Assembly (NCBI GenBank): GCA_036785705.1
Contig: JAWUZG010000070.1
Location: forward strand, 1,933,001 to 1,997,000
From: Acanthornis magna
Lineage: Eukaryota; Chordata; Aves; Passeriformes; Acanthizidae
Direction of reading: 5' to 3'
Length of the DNA: 64,000 bases
The notes below the pieces were generated by a model. It saw nothing but the letters and a program-made list of their open reading frames with translations. It made no database searches and had not been told where the DNA came from. Shown in pieces: positions 24,201 through 32,800 of this stretch. Positions within the stretch are counted from its first letter, which is position 1, and the number at the start of each line of letters is the position of its first letter. The translations under genes and the position numbers were made by a program.

Positions 24201-27200
24201 TTTTTAATACATTCCAAGCAAATCCCACAGTAACCATGTGTGAATACCCCTGACATTCCCACAACGTGCTCCCTCTCGGATTTGCACAAGTGGATCACTG
24301 AATGCCATGAGGGGGTGGAAGCCTGCAAAGAGTTTTTTGATCTTTCCTTGGTGCTGCTAAAAATGCAGGACGAGACATGACAACCAAGCGCCGGCAATAT
24401 GTGTCCCTCGCATCCCACCCTGGCCAGACAGCTGTCCCCAGGGTGTGTCCCCAGGCATGGCATGGCACAGCTGTCCTTTGGTGCCTTCAGTCACCAGCAC
24501 CAAGGCCTGTGTCTGTCAGCCCTGAGGAAAAAAACCCCACTGATACCTTATTTTAAGCACAGAGTGGTGCAATGGAAAGTCAAAGCAGGGGATTAGTGAT
24601 CGAGTTCCCTGAAGAGGCCACACAGATTCTCCTTTGCCTTTGGGCTTGCCCTTAATCCTCCTGCTGCTTTCCATGAGGGATCCCTTCCCTGCTCTAGCAC
24701 TCATTTCCACCATTTCTCACTCACTCTCTCCCTTGAGAATGAGGAGCAGCACTGGACCCATGCCCTACTGAAATGTGACAGTCTGCAGGACAATTCTGAC
24801 TAAATAAATGCAGGAGGAGGGTATGACACATCTTTAGTCTTTCTCTCACTGAAAAATTCACAGTACAGCATGTCCTGAACAAGTCAGCAAATAGATTAAA
24901 ATGCCCTTGGCAGATGTAACCCAGACACTGAGAGAGGATTCTCCCAGTACTGACTAAGATTGGGAAAAGAAATGGTACAGGAAAGTGCCCTAAGTTAAAA
25001 ATGCCTTTTAGGGTCAGGTCCTTTCCTAGTACCACTTAACATCAGCACCCACATAGAAAAGCATTGGCAGAGAGTGAGAGGCAAAGCCATTTCTCCAGTG
25101 TTTTTTCCATACAGATTTCAGAAGTGCTGGTCATTTTCTCATCTCTGCTAAAAGAAGGAAGAAAAAGGGATGTGCTTTTGCTTTTAACATCTGTTGTGGC
25201 AGGATTGTCTTAAGGAAAGCTGGACTGGAGGTCTGCAGAGGGCAAGCTGAACCCAGCACCATTTTACCTTTACATGTGTAGGTGTGTTTAAGACAGAGTT
25301 CTTCTGTTAAGCTCCTTGCCAAGAAAAGAAGGAACCTGGACATGGCCAGATGGGAAGTTGACAAAACTATTTATTAAGAATAATCCGCATTCTTGCCTTT
25401 TCCATTGCAGACATTTAAAGATTTTAAGTACTTTGGTGGAGTACAAGCCTTGAGCATAATTTTTGGCTTGGGAAAATGAATGATCCAGTGCAAATCATGT
25501 TATCCTTTGGTCTGATAAGTAAAAAAACATGAAGGAGCTGTGTAGCCAATCATCTGAGCCACAGGTATTTTACACCCTTCTGTTTGATATCCTTGTAATA
25601 ATGCAACACGTGGACAGCTGTGAATTTCAGTCAGAAGACACACAGTACCAGCTCTGTGTGGGATAACCTTGCACTGTTTCCACACCTACCTAGTCCTGGA
25701 AATGTGGCAGATTCTGATTCATCCCAGACAAACCAGATGAGTGAAAAAACCTGAAAATAAAGCAGCTAATGCCTGACTTGAGTGAAGACAAATAAATCAA
25801 TAGATCTTTAACTGGTGTTAGTTTGGTGTAGCTAAGTTGCCTTCAACAAAACCAGGAGCAACAGCCAACCCTTTGGCTCAGGAGGCTGTAGGATTTTAAA
25901 ATGCAGAACTGTAATAAAAATAACAACAAAAGCAACAATAACAAACCAACCTCATTGCCTTGTCTTTTATATATTCTGTATTGCACTTGTGAAGGTGCCC
26001 GAGATGACCTTATTACTAAAAAATTCTCCACTTCAGATAAAATGATCCCTCTGTCGTAAAGGCCAAGGCTGGAAAAAGAGACACCTGGTTCCTCAGGGAC
26101 ACCTCCTGTGATCAGATAACCTGGGCAGCCAGGTCAGGTTGCCATCACGACAAACGCCTGGGAGTGAAGATACCTGGAGAAGTCAGCAGGACGCAATGCA
26201 AGGCTGGCATCTAAATGGCAGCTGCACCACTGACTGCAAAGCAGACACTGCCAAATTTACTCTGTAGACTGGAAAACCAAAGGAAAAGGGATAGCCTTTA
26301 ATCATGTCCAGGTGCTGTTATCTGGGTGCTCCCCATTGCTATGCTGGTCCCCGTGTTTGCAGATGGAAACGTGCCCAGCCCGTTGGAGGCTCCTTGGCAG
26401 CAGCCTGGCACAGGCTGGTCTGCAGGCACCACACTCACATCTCCAAGGTCCTTCACCACAAACAGCTCTGCAGCTCTCTCTTATTAGGAAGAGCTGAGTG
26501 TGCTCTTCTCTGTAATCTTTGGAGATTATTTTCATACTTCATATGCAGAACAGGAATGGAACTTTACAACAACATTTTGGTGCTAACTCTACAAATGAAT
26601 CCGCACCTGAGGCTTTCTTCACAGTGCAACTGAAAGGTTGAATTGTCTTTTTCTCAAAGTTATGAACTAAAAGCATCCAGAAAAGTGTATTCAGTCTGAT
26701 TGCTGTTCTTCACGTATTGTTCCTTGCCAGTCATAGAGTACACACACAACCTGAGTGCTCTCTGAGTTCGAAAGTACCTCAAGCCCAGCATCCTCCAGAA
26801 GTGCAAGTCCTTCAGCGTGAAAATGCCCATCTTCAACCAGAGCAAACAACCCAGCTTCTTCAAATTGCCATTTGCATTTTTTCCACATCCTTGGAAAGCT
26901 AATGAGCAAAAGCCAGAGAGGCATGTTGTGGCTGATTAACCAGCAACTCAGGGTCATCAATGCCCCAATAAACTGATCCTTTTCTACTCCCACAGAGCTC
27001 ACAGGGAGTTGTTTTCGTCATTCTCATGTCCGTCAGAAACATCATCCACATGGCTGAATAGAGAATTGTGAAAAATTCTTTTTGTACCACTGACCTTGTG
27101 CTCATTTTTCTCTGTCCCCACAAGCTCCAAACCCCTCCTCAGCAGAGATAAAGAATGCTGAAGATAAAGGCAGCAAAACCTCTCAGAAAAAGCAGAATCC

Positions 27201-30200
27201 ACCTGCAGATCCAGGCAGGAGCAGAACCAGGACACATCTCCATGACCTGAGGCGATGGCTTTGACTAGTGGCTGGTGTTAACATGCCCAAGGAAGATGAC
27301 AAGGGGCAGAGAAGAGAACTAAGGCCAAGAGGGTCACTCTGCCGTCACACACAACCACAATCCCTGTGGATGTGACCTTTCCTCCAGCAGCCATGAGGCC
27401 AGGTGGCTGTGTGGGAGGTTGCTGGAGCTGGAAGGGATAGCCATGGCTGGAAGGGATAGCCACGGCCTAGTCCATCATGTGGGGAGGTGGGAAGGGATGG
27501 GGCCCTGCAGCACAGACCCTCGTCCTGCAGGAGAAATGAAAGATTGGGATGCAAGTGCAAAGCTTGTGCCTCCTGGATCTGGTCCCAGGCACTGAGTGAC
27601 AAGAGAGAAAGCCAAGAGGGCAGCAGCCCATCCTTACCACATCATCATCACAGCAGTCAAGATTTCAAGCTGGTGATAATTCTAACCTAACAACATCCAC
27701 GTGGCAGGGGTACTGTATCCTGAGCCATATCCTGCTGCATGCAACAGCAGGATCTTTGTGCATGGGGAGATCCTGATCCCAGCAATTCACCTGTACCCTC
27801 CTTCCAGGGTGACTGTGCACCTGCACCAACAGAAAGCAGCAGCAACCATCTGAATGCTCATCAGGGCAGAGCCATCTCCAAGATGGACACATCTAAAGGA
27901 GTGTGAGCACAGCAAGAAGACATTTTCCAGACATCTGAACGCGCAGCTGCAGCCTCTCTGCCCAGCTATTAGGCAGGAGATGAAGGAAAAAGTAAAGCAC
28001 TCAGAAGCCTATTAGGATTTCGACAGAGCAAGGCCACAATCTACTCAAAGCAATGTCGCTCTTAATTAAGGTTCAGTCATGGTTCTAAAAATAAGCAGAA
28101 CAGACGAGGCCAATTAGAAAGGAGTCGGACCAGAATGGCGTCAGCTTGATGTGTCTTTCACTAAATCTCTCTTTTTAGACTCACAGAACCCTTCTGGTAA
28201 ATTCTGGGGCAGGAGGGAACTGGAGTGAGCTCTGTCCCTTCACAGTTTTGACTAAAAAGAAGGAAGACTCATTAGAAAGACCTGAAGTCTATGAAATGAT
28301 ATTTCACATCATGGATCTTGGCCAATAGCGTCTCCTCATCTGTAAGGGAAAGGGAGAATCATGCCCATACCCCCACCCCTTAATGCTCAGATGAAAACTT
28401 TCCCTAAGTAAAAAACACACTGAAAACCCCTTCACTTGAGAACACTTGGGTGAAATGTGTCAATATTCTCAATATTCTCATTATTCTCATACCTGCTTTT
28501 CCACAATCTGTTAATTTTGCAGCTCATAGAGGACAACTCCCTGCCCAGTGAATCCCTGTGGACTATCTCACACTTTTTCACAGTCTCAATCTTAAACTAA
28601 AAAAAAAAAAAAAAAAGAGAAATAAACCCCTAAGAAGAACCCTTCAGGCCAGTTCAGGGCTCTGTCCCAGACTGGTCCAGCCTCACTGCTCTCTCCAGCT
28701 CCTTTCCCAGAGGCAGAGGCAGGCGGTGTGCCTTGTGGTGTTTCCAGCTGACATGTCAGACACCATTTGTTTTTCCCCTTTGATAAGCATCACTGGGGAT
28801 GTCTGGGTTACATCAGACCAGGCCCCGAGTGCCATCTGGGAACTGGGAGACAGGTACCAGTCTCCCTGAAGTCTCTCTGGGATCAGGAAGAAGAGAATCA
28901 GAGGTTTCTGCTCAGAATTCCTACCATTACCATCATGAAGTTTTTGGGAAAAACTCCCCACCGTACCACTGCGAAGAAAATCCCTGTGTGGAAGCAGAGA
29001 TGACAATCACGAATGTGGATCTCGAGACAGATTTTTTCCACTGGCTTTTCCTGCCATAAGTGCCCTCAGCCACAGGCTGCAGATGGAAGTGCTGGGACGG
29101 CTCAGAGGTGATGGCAGCTGTGAGCAACGGGTGCTCCTTCGTTGAACTTAGGAACAGTCAAACATCGTAATTAATGATCATTGGTCCTGCAAGTCACACC
29201 TCTGCGTTATCACATCTCTGGGAACCCCCAGGCTCTCTTATCCAAGAAAGAGGCATTTATCCAGTGTCCAGTAAAGGAAACAAAGAGTGCAGGGCTTGGG
29301 CATTGCACTACAGCTCCATCTTCCCTTCACCCCAGTGCAGGGCTGACAGGCAATATTTTGATTGAGGACTGCTCCCTACACAAAGAAAGGGTCCCACTGG
29401 CATTCCCTGACACTAGCCAGACACAGACTTCAACAGAAACAGAGATGATGTATACAAACTTCACTCTTCTTGATTACTGGGTTCAAGGACTTCGTCCTAC
29501 CGGGATCTTCTGACAGCTTTCTATTTTGAAGACAGCATTATCAAGCAACACAATAAGTGTGATTAAAATTGCAAAACAAGGAGTATTTCAGATCTCTATT
29601 TTGAGAAGTGCTTGCCACCAGGATAGTCCATCGGCTGTTCCCTGCAGCTTGGACATGGAAAAGCCAAGAGAGCCTCCAGCCTGGTACTCTAGACCATGCG
29701 TAGGTGAAAATGAGGAGCTGGGGAGCACTGGATCAAAGACTCTCTGCAACTATCCCCTTCCTTCTATGATTCCACTCAGTTTCCTTTGCTGGAAAAAGAG
29801 GAAGAAAGAACAGATATGGAAAAGCAGCAGCTGACCGACTTCCAGTCTTTGAGAAGGACCCTATTATTCCCTGTCTTCTCCAGGGATTCGCATCATCTCC
29901 CAGAGCATGGGAGGAAAATCCTAGCAGCCAGAGCCTACAGTGGCTTCCCAGCCTGTGGCTCTGCAGAGCCGCACTGATTTACCCAGACTGATGAACTGGC
30001 CCCACAGGCTCAATTCAAATGATTTTTCTCATTCTTCTCCAGTCAGTAAATTAGTTAAAAAGACAGAAACCCAAGCATAGCTTAGATTCTTTCACACCCC
30101 GATATCTAACACACAGCAACTTGCAACAGGAGAGACTTGGAAACAATGGAAGGAATTTGTTTTCCTCGCCTCGTTCAGTGCTTAGGAGGAACTGGGTGGC

Positions 30201-31817
30201 TGGAACGCTGCCCTGTGAGCCCGATTATCCAAACGGAACGTGGACAATGAGGCACGGCAGGTAACCAAGGGGATCTGCAGGGCAAGGCTTCAGGCAGTAG
30301 CTGGGCTCTCCTCTGAGCTCCAGGGCTACAAATCACAGGCAACGCTCAGGAGCTCCACATCCAAGTGCTCACGGAGGAGTGATAAACAGGAGAGAAGCAG
30401 CAGGGCCTTTAGGGGGATGTGTGGAGGTACGTGCACACATTTGGTGGGGGAACAGGGCGACTCGAATGTGCTGGGGAACTGCACCCCCTGCCTGGGCCAA
30501 AGCAGAGGCTGCCGAGCCTGAAACACCCTCCTACAGGCAAATTCTTATACATTAAAGCAGCTTCCTGTTTGTAACTAAAGCTCCAGCCCGAGCTGAACCG
30601 AAATGTGCCAACGCAGCCTCCAACACTGCCGGAAAAGTAAAGCAAAACATTGGCTCTGCACCCAAAGGCAAATTTATCCAAGTGAAACGCTAAACTCTGG
30701 GGCTTCTGTGAAGATCTGCTACTAAATCGATGGGCAAGAGCTGGTGCACGTAGGGGAGTTCCTCTCCCAAATTCAGTGTGGATCACAGACCTGGGAACTC
30801 TCCCACTCCTCAGTCAGAGATAAATTTCTCCTCGATAAAATCAGCTTGAGGAGAGATCTCAGCTTCTAAAATCTGCTCTATCTGAGGCTGGGCAGGGTCA
30901 GCATCCCTAACTGCCTGCAGAGGCTAGAAGCTGAAGCATCTCCACTAAGGTCAGGGAGATTGCTCCAGAGGTGCATCCTTGCTGATAAGATCAGAATGTG
31001 GAATTCCCTTCCCTGTGCTCACTCACAGGCACTGGGCCACATTTCCTCCAGCTCCAGGAAATCAGTGTAGCTTCTTGACTTCAAATAAGTCAAGGTCTGC
31101 CCCAAATGCAATGTTGCCAATAAAAGACACTGCTTTGACTTCATGGTACAAATCTCAGAAGACTGAGACACAAAAATCTATGAGGTCACCCAGATTACAT
31201 GTGACTGATGTAAGAGGCTCTCTTGATGCCAGCAAAAGGTCTGCCTGAGTAAATGCTGTAGGATTTGGTCATAAACTGCATGGACAAAGGAAAGGAATAA
31301 TCAGGCTCTGCAACAATACCAGCCAAACTGGAGCAATTCAGGAAACAGATTTCTGAAGACATTTGATTGTTCAAATTACAGACAGGCACTCAGCAGTCAT
31401 GAATGCCAAACTCCCACTGAAACTCCCAGACTTGGAAGAAACCAGGTTATTTTGGAATGGCACGTACCTGAAGCTGGGGAGTCACAGCAGACTTACACCA
31501 CTTCTGTATAGATATTTTGGTTCAGCATTTCTGATGACCTTTACCAGCACTGACAATAGCTTTTGAGGAGAAATTTTAGCATTCCTTCTCCGTGAGTGCC
31601 CCTCAGGCACACCGGCAGCCAAAGCAGTAACTATTTTCCACCCCAGCATTTGCAGATGTTGCAAGGACACAGACAAACACATTCTCACCTGGTCTTAAGC
31701 CGTAACTTGACTCCTGCTGCCCACGTGGCTTTGCTGGGCTGGAAGTCAGTGGTCACGCAGTCTGGGCTGAGTGGGCTGGGAGACAGCTCTGTGCGTCCCT
31801 GTGCTGCATGGGTGTCC
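5881..31817 (-). CDS. SHROOM3: SHROOM3, exons 3-11 (spliced; PDZ exons outside window)
   Basis: The nine exons join to 5,764 coding bases: one base completing an upstream codon, 1,920 codons and TAA. The joined order is 31817-31689, 24081-23950, 21831-18600, 16464-16388, 13470-12562, 11573-11073, 10275-10125, 7050-6778, 6240-5881. All introns are GT-AG and phases agree (2,2,0,2,2,2,0,0). From the first complete residue, ASD1 spans about 819-924, the FPPPPP Ena/VASP-type motif 1466-1471 and ASD2 about 1588-1887. The protein follows human SHROOM3 along its length, including the [43 protein letters not shown] and [18 protein letters not shown] blocks. Human SHROOM3 from the same point is about 1,890 residues. 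The family binds F-actin through ASD1 and ROCK through ASD2, and activates apical myosin II to drive apical constriction. SHROOM2 and SHROOM4 are less likely because the exon 3-4 linker and the exon 6-7 regions match SHROOM3. Confidence 0.96.
6241..6777 (-). other. SHROOM3 intron 10
   Basis: 537 bp, GT-AG, the shortest intron in the window. Exon 10 reads through into it for 249 bases before a stop, so intron retention would truncate ASD2. I see no other feature. Confidence 0.85.
6778..7050 (-). CDS. SHROOM3: SHROOM3 exon 10 (ASD2 coiled coil)
   Basis: 273 bp, phase 0 at both ends, 91 codons. The acceptor is ccctccaacag and the donor CGG|gtacgta. It reads [20 protein letters not shown], then [40 protein letters not shown] and [20 protein letters not shown]. 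This is the most conserved part of ASD2 (SD2), a long antiparallel coiled coil that binds the coiled-coil region of ROCK. The [13 protein letters not shown] core is intact, so ROCK binding is expected to be retained. Confidence 0.97.
7051..10124 (-). other. SHROOM3 intron 9
   Basis: About 3.1 kb, GT-AG. No exon or known repeat is visible. The stretch at about 9085-9260 is richer in CpG and in factor-like words than its surroundings and is reported separately as a possible regulatory element. Confidence 0.8.
10125..10275 (-). CDS. SHROOM3: SHROOM3 exon 9 (ASD2)
   Basis: 151 bp, short enough to be missed by ORF length filters. The acceptor is tgtggtgtag|GAGAGAG and the donor GAAAAAG|gtaaattc. 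The first G completes Thr, then [40 protein letters not shown] and [10 protein letters not shown] follow. This matches the human [20 protein letters not shown] block almost residue for residue. It ends in phase 0, in register with exon 10. Confidence 0.96.
10276..11072 (-). other. SHROOM3 intron 8
   Basis: 797 bp between exons 8 and 9, GT-AG. No other feature seen. Open frames on either strand are unrelated to the gene's reading frame. Confidence 0.85.
11073..11573 (-). CDS. SHROOM3: SHROOM3 exon 8 (start of ASD2)
   Basis: 501 bp. The acceptor is ctgtccatggcag|CTTC and the donor GACAC|gtaagcacc. The first part ([16 protein letters not shown]) matches human SFNKLSKVTIARER loosely, followed by a variable Ser/Pro/Gln linker. 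From 11290 the sequence is strongly conserved: [40 protein letters not shown] and [18 protein letters not shown]. This is the N-terminal part of ASD2, the ROCK-binding module. Upstream in-frame sequence back to 11743 is intronic read-through. Confidence 0.95.
11574..12561 (-). other. SHROOM3 intron 7
   Basis: 988 bp, GT-AG. No repeat or exon recognised. The plus-strand 284-codon frame at 12085-12939 straddles the intron and exon 7 antisense and lacks support as a gene. Confidence 0.85.
12562..13470 (-). CDS. SHROOM3: SHROOM3 exon 7 (proline-rich, EVH1-ligand motif)
   Basis: 909 bp. The acceptor is tggtgtttag|GTCTTTC and the donor GTGAG|gtaaggg. It encodes residues 1191-1492 with boundary codons shared. 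The first two thirds are weakly conserved and Ser/Pro/Gln-rich. The conserved end reads [38 protein letters not shown], then an acidic DEEDDEVFV block and [11 protein letters not shown], ending with [15 protein letters not shown] (12644-12627) is an Ena/VASP EVH1-type ligand, and its human counterpart is DDFPPPPP. A second in-frame AG at 13462-13463 could serve as an alternative acceptor. Confidence 0.94.
12627..12644 (-). other. SHROOM3: FPPPPP EVH1-binding motif in SHROOM3
   Basis: Six codons, Phe followed by five Pro, preceded by Glu-Glu. FPPPP preceded or followed by acidic residues is the ligand of Ena/VASP EVH1 domains. A motif of this class has been noted in Shroom proteins since their discovery. 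Binding in this species is inferred. Confidence 0.75.
13471..16387 (-). other. SHROOM3 intron 6
   Basis: About 2.9 kb, GT-AG. It contains a perfect 20-bp tandem duplication at 13935-13974. No other exon with a suitable phase was found. Confidence 0.85.
13935..13974. repeat. Two perfect 20-bp tandem copies
   Basis: The unit ttggaaaggtgccattaaaa occurs twice head to tail with no mismatch, and two further bases begin a third copy. It lies inside SHROOM3 intron 6 and looks like a recent slippage duplication. Confidence 0.95.
16388..16464 (-). CDS. SHROOM3: SHROOM3 exon 6 (77-bp small exon)
   Basis: A short exon recovered because exon 5 ends in phase 0 while exon 7 needs a phase 2 donor. The acceptor is ggtaccccag|GAGCTG and the donor GCCAG|gtgggtcc. 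Its 25 codons plus two bases read [20 protein letters not shown] and on to SVGA, which lines up with human VLLGQDSGFGLVKDPCYLAGPGS at the same place. The terminal AG joins the first G of exon 7 to make Arg, then SFS (human R-SLS). Phase, position and similarity all agree. Confidence 0.93.
16465..18599 (-). other. SHROOM3 intron 5
   Basis: About 2.1 kb between the large exon 5 and the 77-bp exon 6, GT-AG. Apart from a short palindrome and direct repeat near 18246-18270, nothing is recognised. Confidence 0.85.
18244..18270. repeat. 14-bp perfect palindrome with 11-bp direct repeat
   Basis: TCCCACTAGTGGGA (18246-18259) is a perfect inverted repeat. The word catcccactag also occurs at 18244-18254 and again at 18260-18270, so the palindrome sits inside a short duplication. 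Its function is unknown and it may be chance. Confidence 0.8.
18600..21831 (-). CDS. SHROOM3: SHROOM3 exon 5 (large exon with ASD1)
   Basis: 3,232 bp. The acceptor is gtcccccag|CTCC and the donor CACCAG|gtatgtggg. Its 1,077 codons form residues 88-1164 and stay open throughout. Conserved blocks in order are [124 protein letters not shown]1 ([14 protein letters not shown] at 19637 to EKMNEVG at 19322), [17 protein letters not shown] and [15 protein letters not shown]1 targets Shroom proteins to actin. The exon is GC-rich and CpG-dense in places, so the antisense strand carries long chance frames that I do not regard as genes. Frame translation past 18600 runs into intron to a stop at 18504. 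Confidence 0.97.
21832..23949 (-). other. SHROOM3 intron 4
   Basis: About 2.1 kb, GT-AG, with a pyrimidine-rich acceptor (ttccctcgctgtcccccag). No exon, RNA gene or known repeat identified. Confidence 0.85.
23950..24081 (-). CDS. SHROOM3: SHROOM3 exon 4 (contains PDZ-less start Met-Met)
   Basis: 132 bp between acceptor ttcacctag and donor CCAG|gtaagt. It encodes [15 protein letters not shown], then [20 protein letters not shown], nearly the same as mammalian SHROOM3. The Met pair at 24008 and 24005 has an A at -3 (AGCATGATG), a reasonable initiation context. It corresponds to human residues 176-177, about where the mouse PDZ-less short isoform (ShrmS) begins, as I recall. Both ends are phase 2. 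Confidence 0.95.
24082..31688 (-). other. SHROOM3 intron 3
   Basis: About 7.6 kb, GT-AG. It contains an 18-base A run at 28599-28616. I found no exon in phase with exons 3 and 4, which already join correctly. An AT-rich block at about 28020-28200 resembles non-coding regulatory sequence but is unproven. Confidence 0.8.
28599..28616 (+). repeat. Poly(A) tract, 18 bases
   Basis: Uninterrupted run of A on plus inside SHROOM3 intron 3. No retrotransposon body is recognisable next to it. Confidence 0.9.
31689..31817 (-). CDS. SHROOM3: SHROOM3 exon 3 (post-PDZ linker)
   Basis: 129 bp. The acceptor is cctttgacag and the donor AG|gtgagaa. The first G completes a codon begun upstream (phase 2), and the exon ends AG (phase 2), completed by the next exon to Arg. 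It encodes [11 protein letters not shown] and continues to [14 protein letters not shown], matching the human stretch AAWSGGVKLRLKHR that directly follows the PDZ domain. The middle of the exon is poorly conserved, as in mammals. It has no Met in frame, so a transcript starting just upstream must initiate in exon 4 unless the new first exon supplies an ATG. Confidence 0.93.
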
Positions 31818-32399
31818 CTGTCAAAGGAAAGCAAGGACATGTAAAAATCACCATACAAAAACCTCAGCCCTTTTAGCCAACGCTTCATCAGGATTTTAGG
31901 AAAGAGGGCAATGCACAGACCCAGAGAGCAAGGCAGGCTAGTTTTTAGAAAGTGTAAGTACATGTCACATAAAGCACGTGTATTGTTGTTTTTCTCTAAC
32001 CCAGTTCCTCCGAGTGTCCCTCACGACTGTTTTGGAGGAGCTGCACAATCCCATGGCACACAGAAGGGAGATCAGCTCCAGCACCCATGGCACAAAACTC
32101 ATTATCCTGCAGCTGCCTTTGGGGACCCTAAATCCCCAAGTGTGGAGTTCAGGGGTTCCACTGTGGGATATGCCTTTTCCACAAGTAACCGCCTTACAAG
32201 AGCTCAGGGAACGCTCTGAACACACAAGAAAAAAGCCAAGAGAAAGATCCACGCAGTGAGAGGGAGAAAGAGAAACCTGTCCTACCCCCGCTGCTGATAT
32301 TTCCACAAAGTCAGCAAACACATATTTACCCTGCTCCAAGTCACACAAACACCACGTAACCGTCACTTCAGCTCTTTCCTTCCCCCTGCAATGCTCCAC
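31818..32399 (-). other. Intron sequence upstream of exon 3
   Basis: Non-coding sequence containing the polypyrimidine tract of the exon 3 acceptor. No other feature seen. Confidence 0.6.
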
Positions 32400-32800
32400 T
32401 ATTCCCACTCGCTCCCATTTTCAGCCCTGAAGCGCGGAAGAGATTTGAAATTTCGGCTCGCTCAAGGAACCCCCACGCTGAATAAAAGCAGGGCTGAAAG
32501 GCCCCCTGTGCCTCTCCCTGCCCGCGGCTGGCCTGGCCCGGGATAAGCTGGAATCGCCTCTTGTTGTGCGCTGAGCCCACATGCCGGCATCTGGGGCTTT
32601 GGATAGCTGAGATGGCTTGAATGCCATTCCGGTGAGAGACCAGCCGTCTTTGTGTCCGGCTGGGTCCTCCCCCGCGCTCCCTCCCCGAGCCCCCACGTGC
32701 CAGGCAGGAATGTTAAGCCTCACATTGCGGATGAGATATAGCAGGGAAGCGCAGCAGCACTTTCACCTAGATTAGGGAAAGCGACTGGTCCGGAACGGCC
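32400..32800. promoter_or_regulatory. CpG-enriched block 0.6-1.0 kb upstream of exon 3
   Basis: By eye this holds about two dozen CpGs in some 400 bases, far more than the flanking intron, with GC-rich words such as cccgcgg, ccccgcgctcc and cacgtg. Its position just 5' of exon 3 on the coding strand would suit a promoter or enhancer for a PDZ-less SHROOM3 transcript. No splice donor was established here, so this is inference. Confidence 0.35.

Noticed and set aside
5881..31817. Assignment to SHROOM2 or SHROOM4 instead of SHROOM3
   Set aside because: ASD2 is shared across the family, but the exon 3-4 linker, the exon 5 motif order, the 77-bp exon and the exon 9 block all follow SHROOM3.
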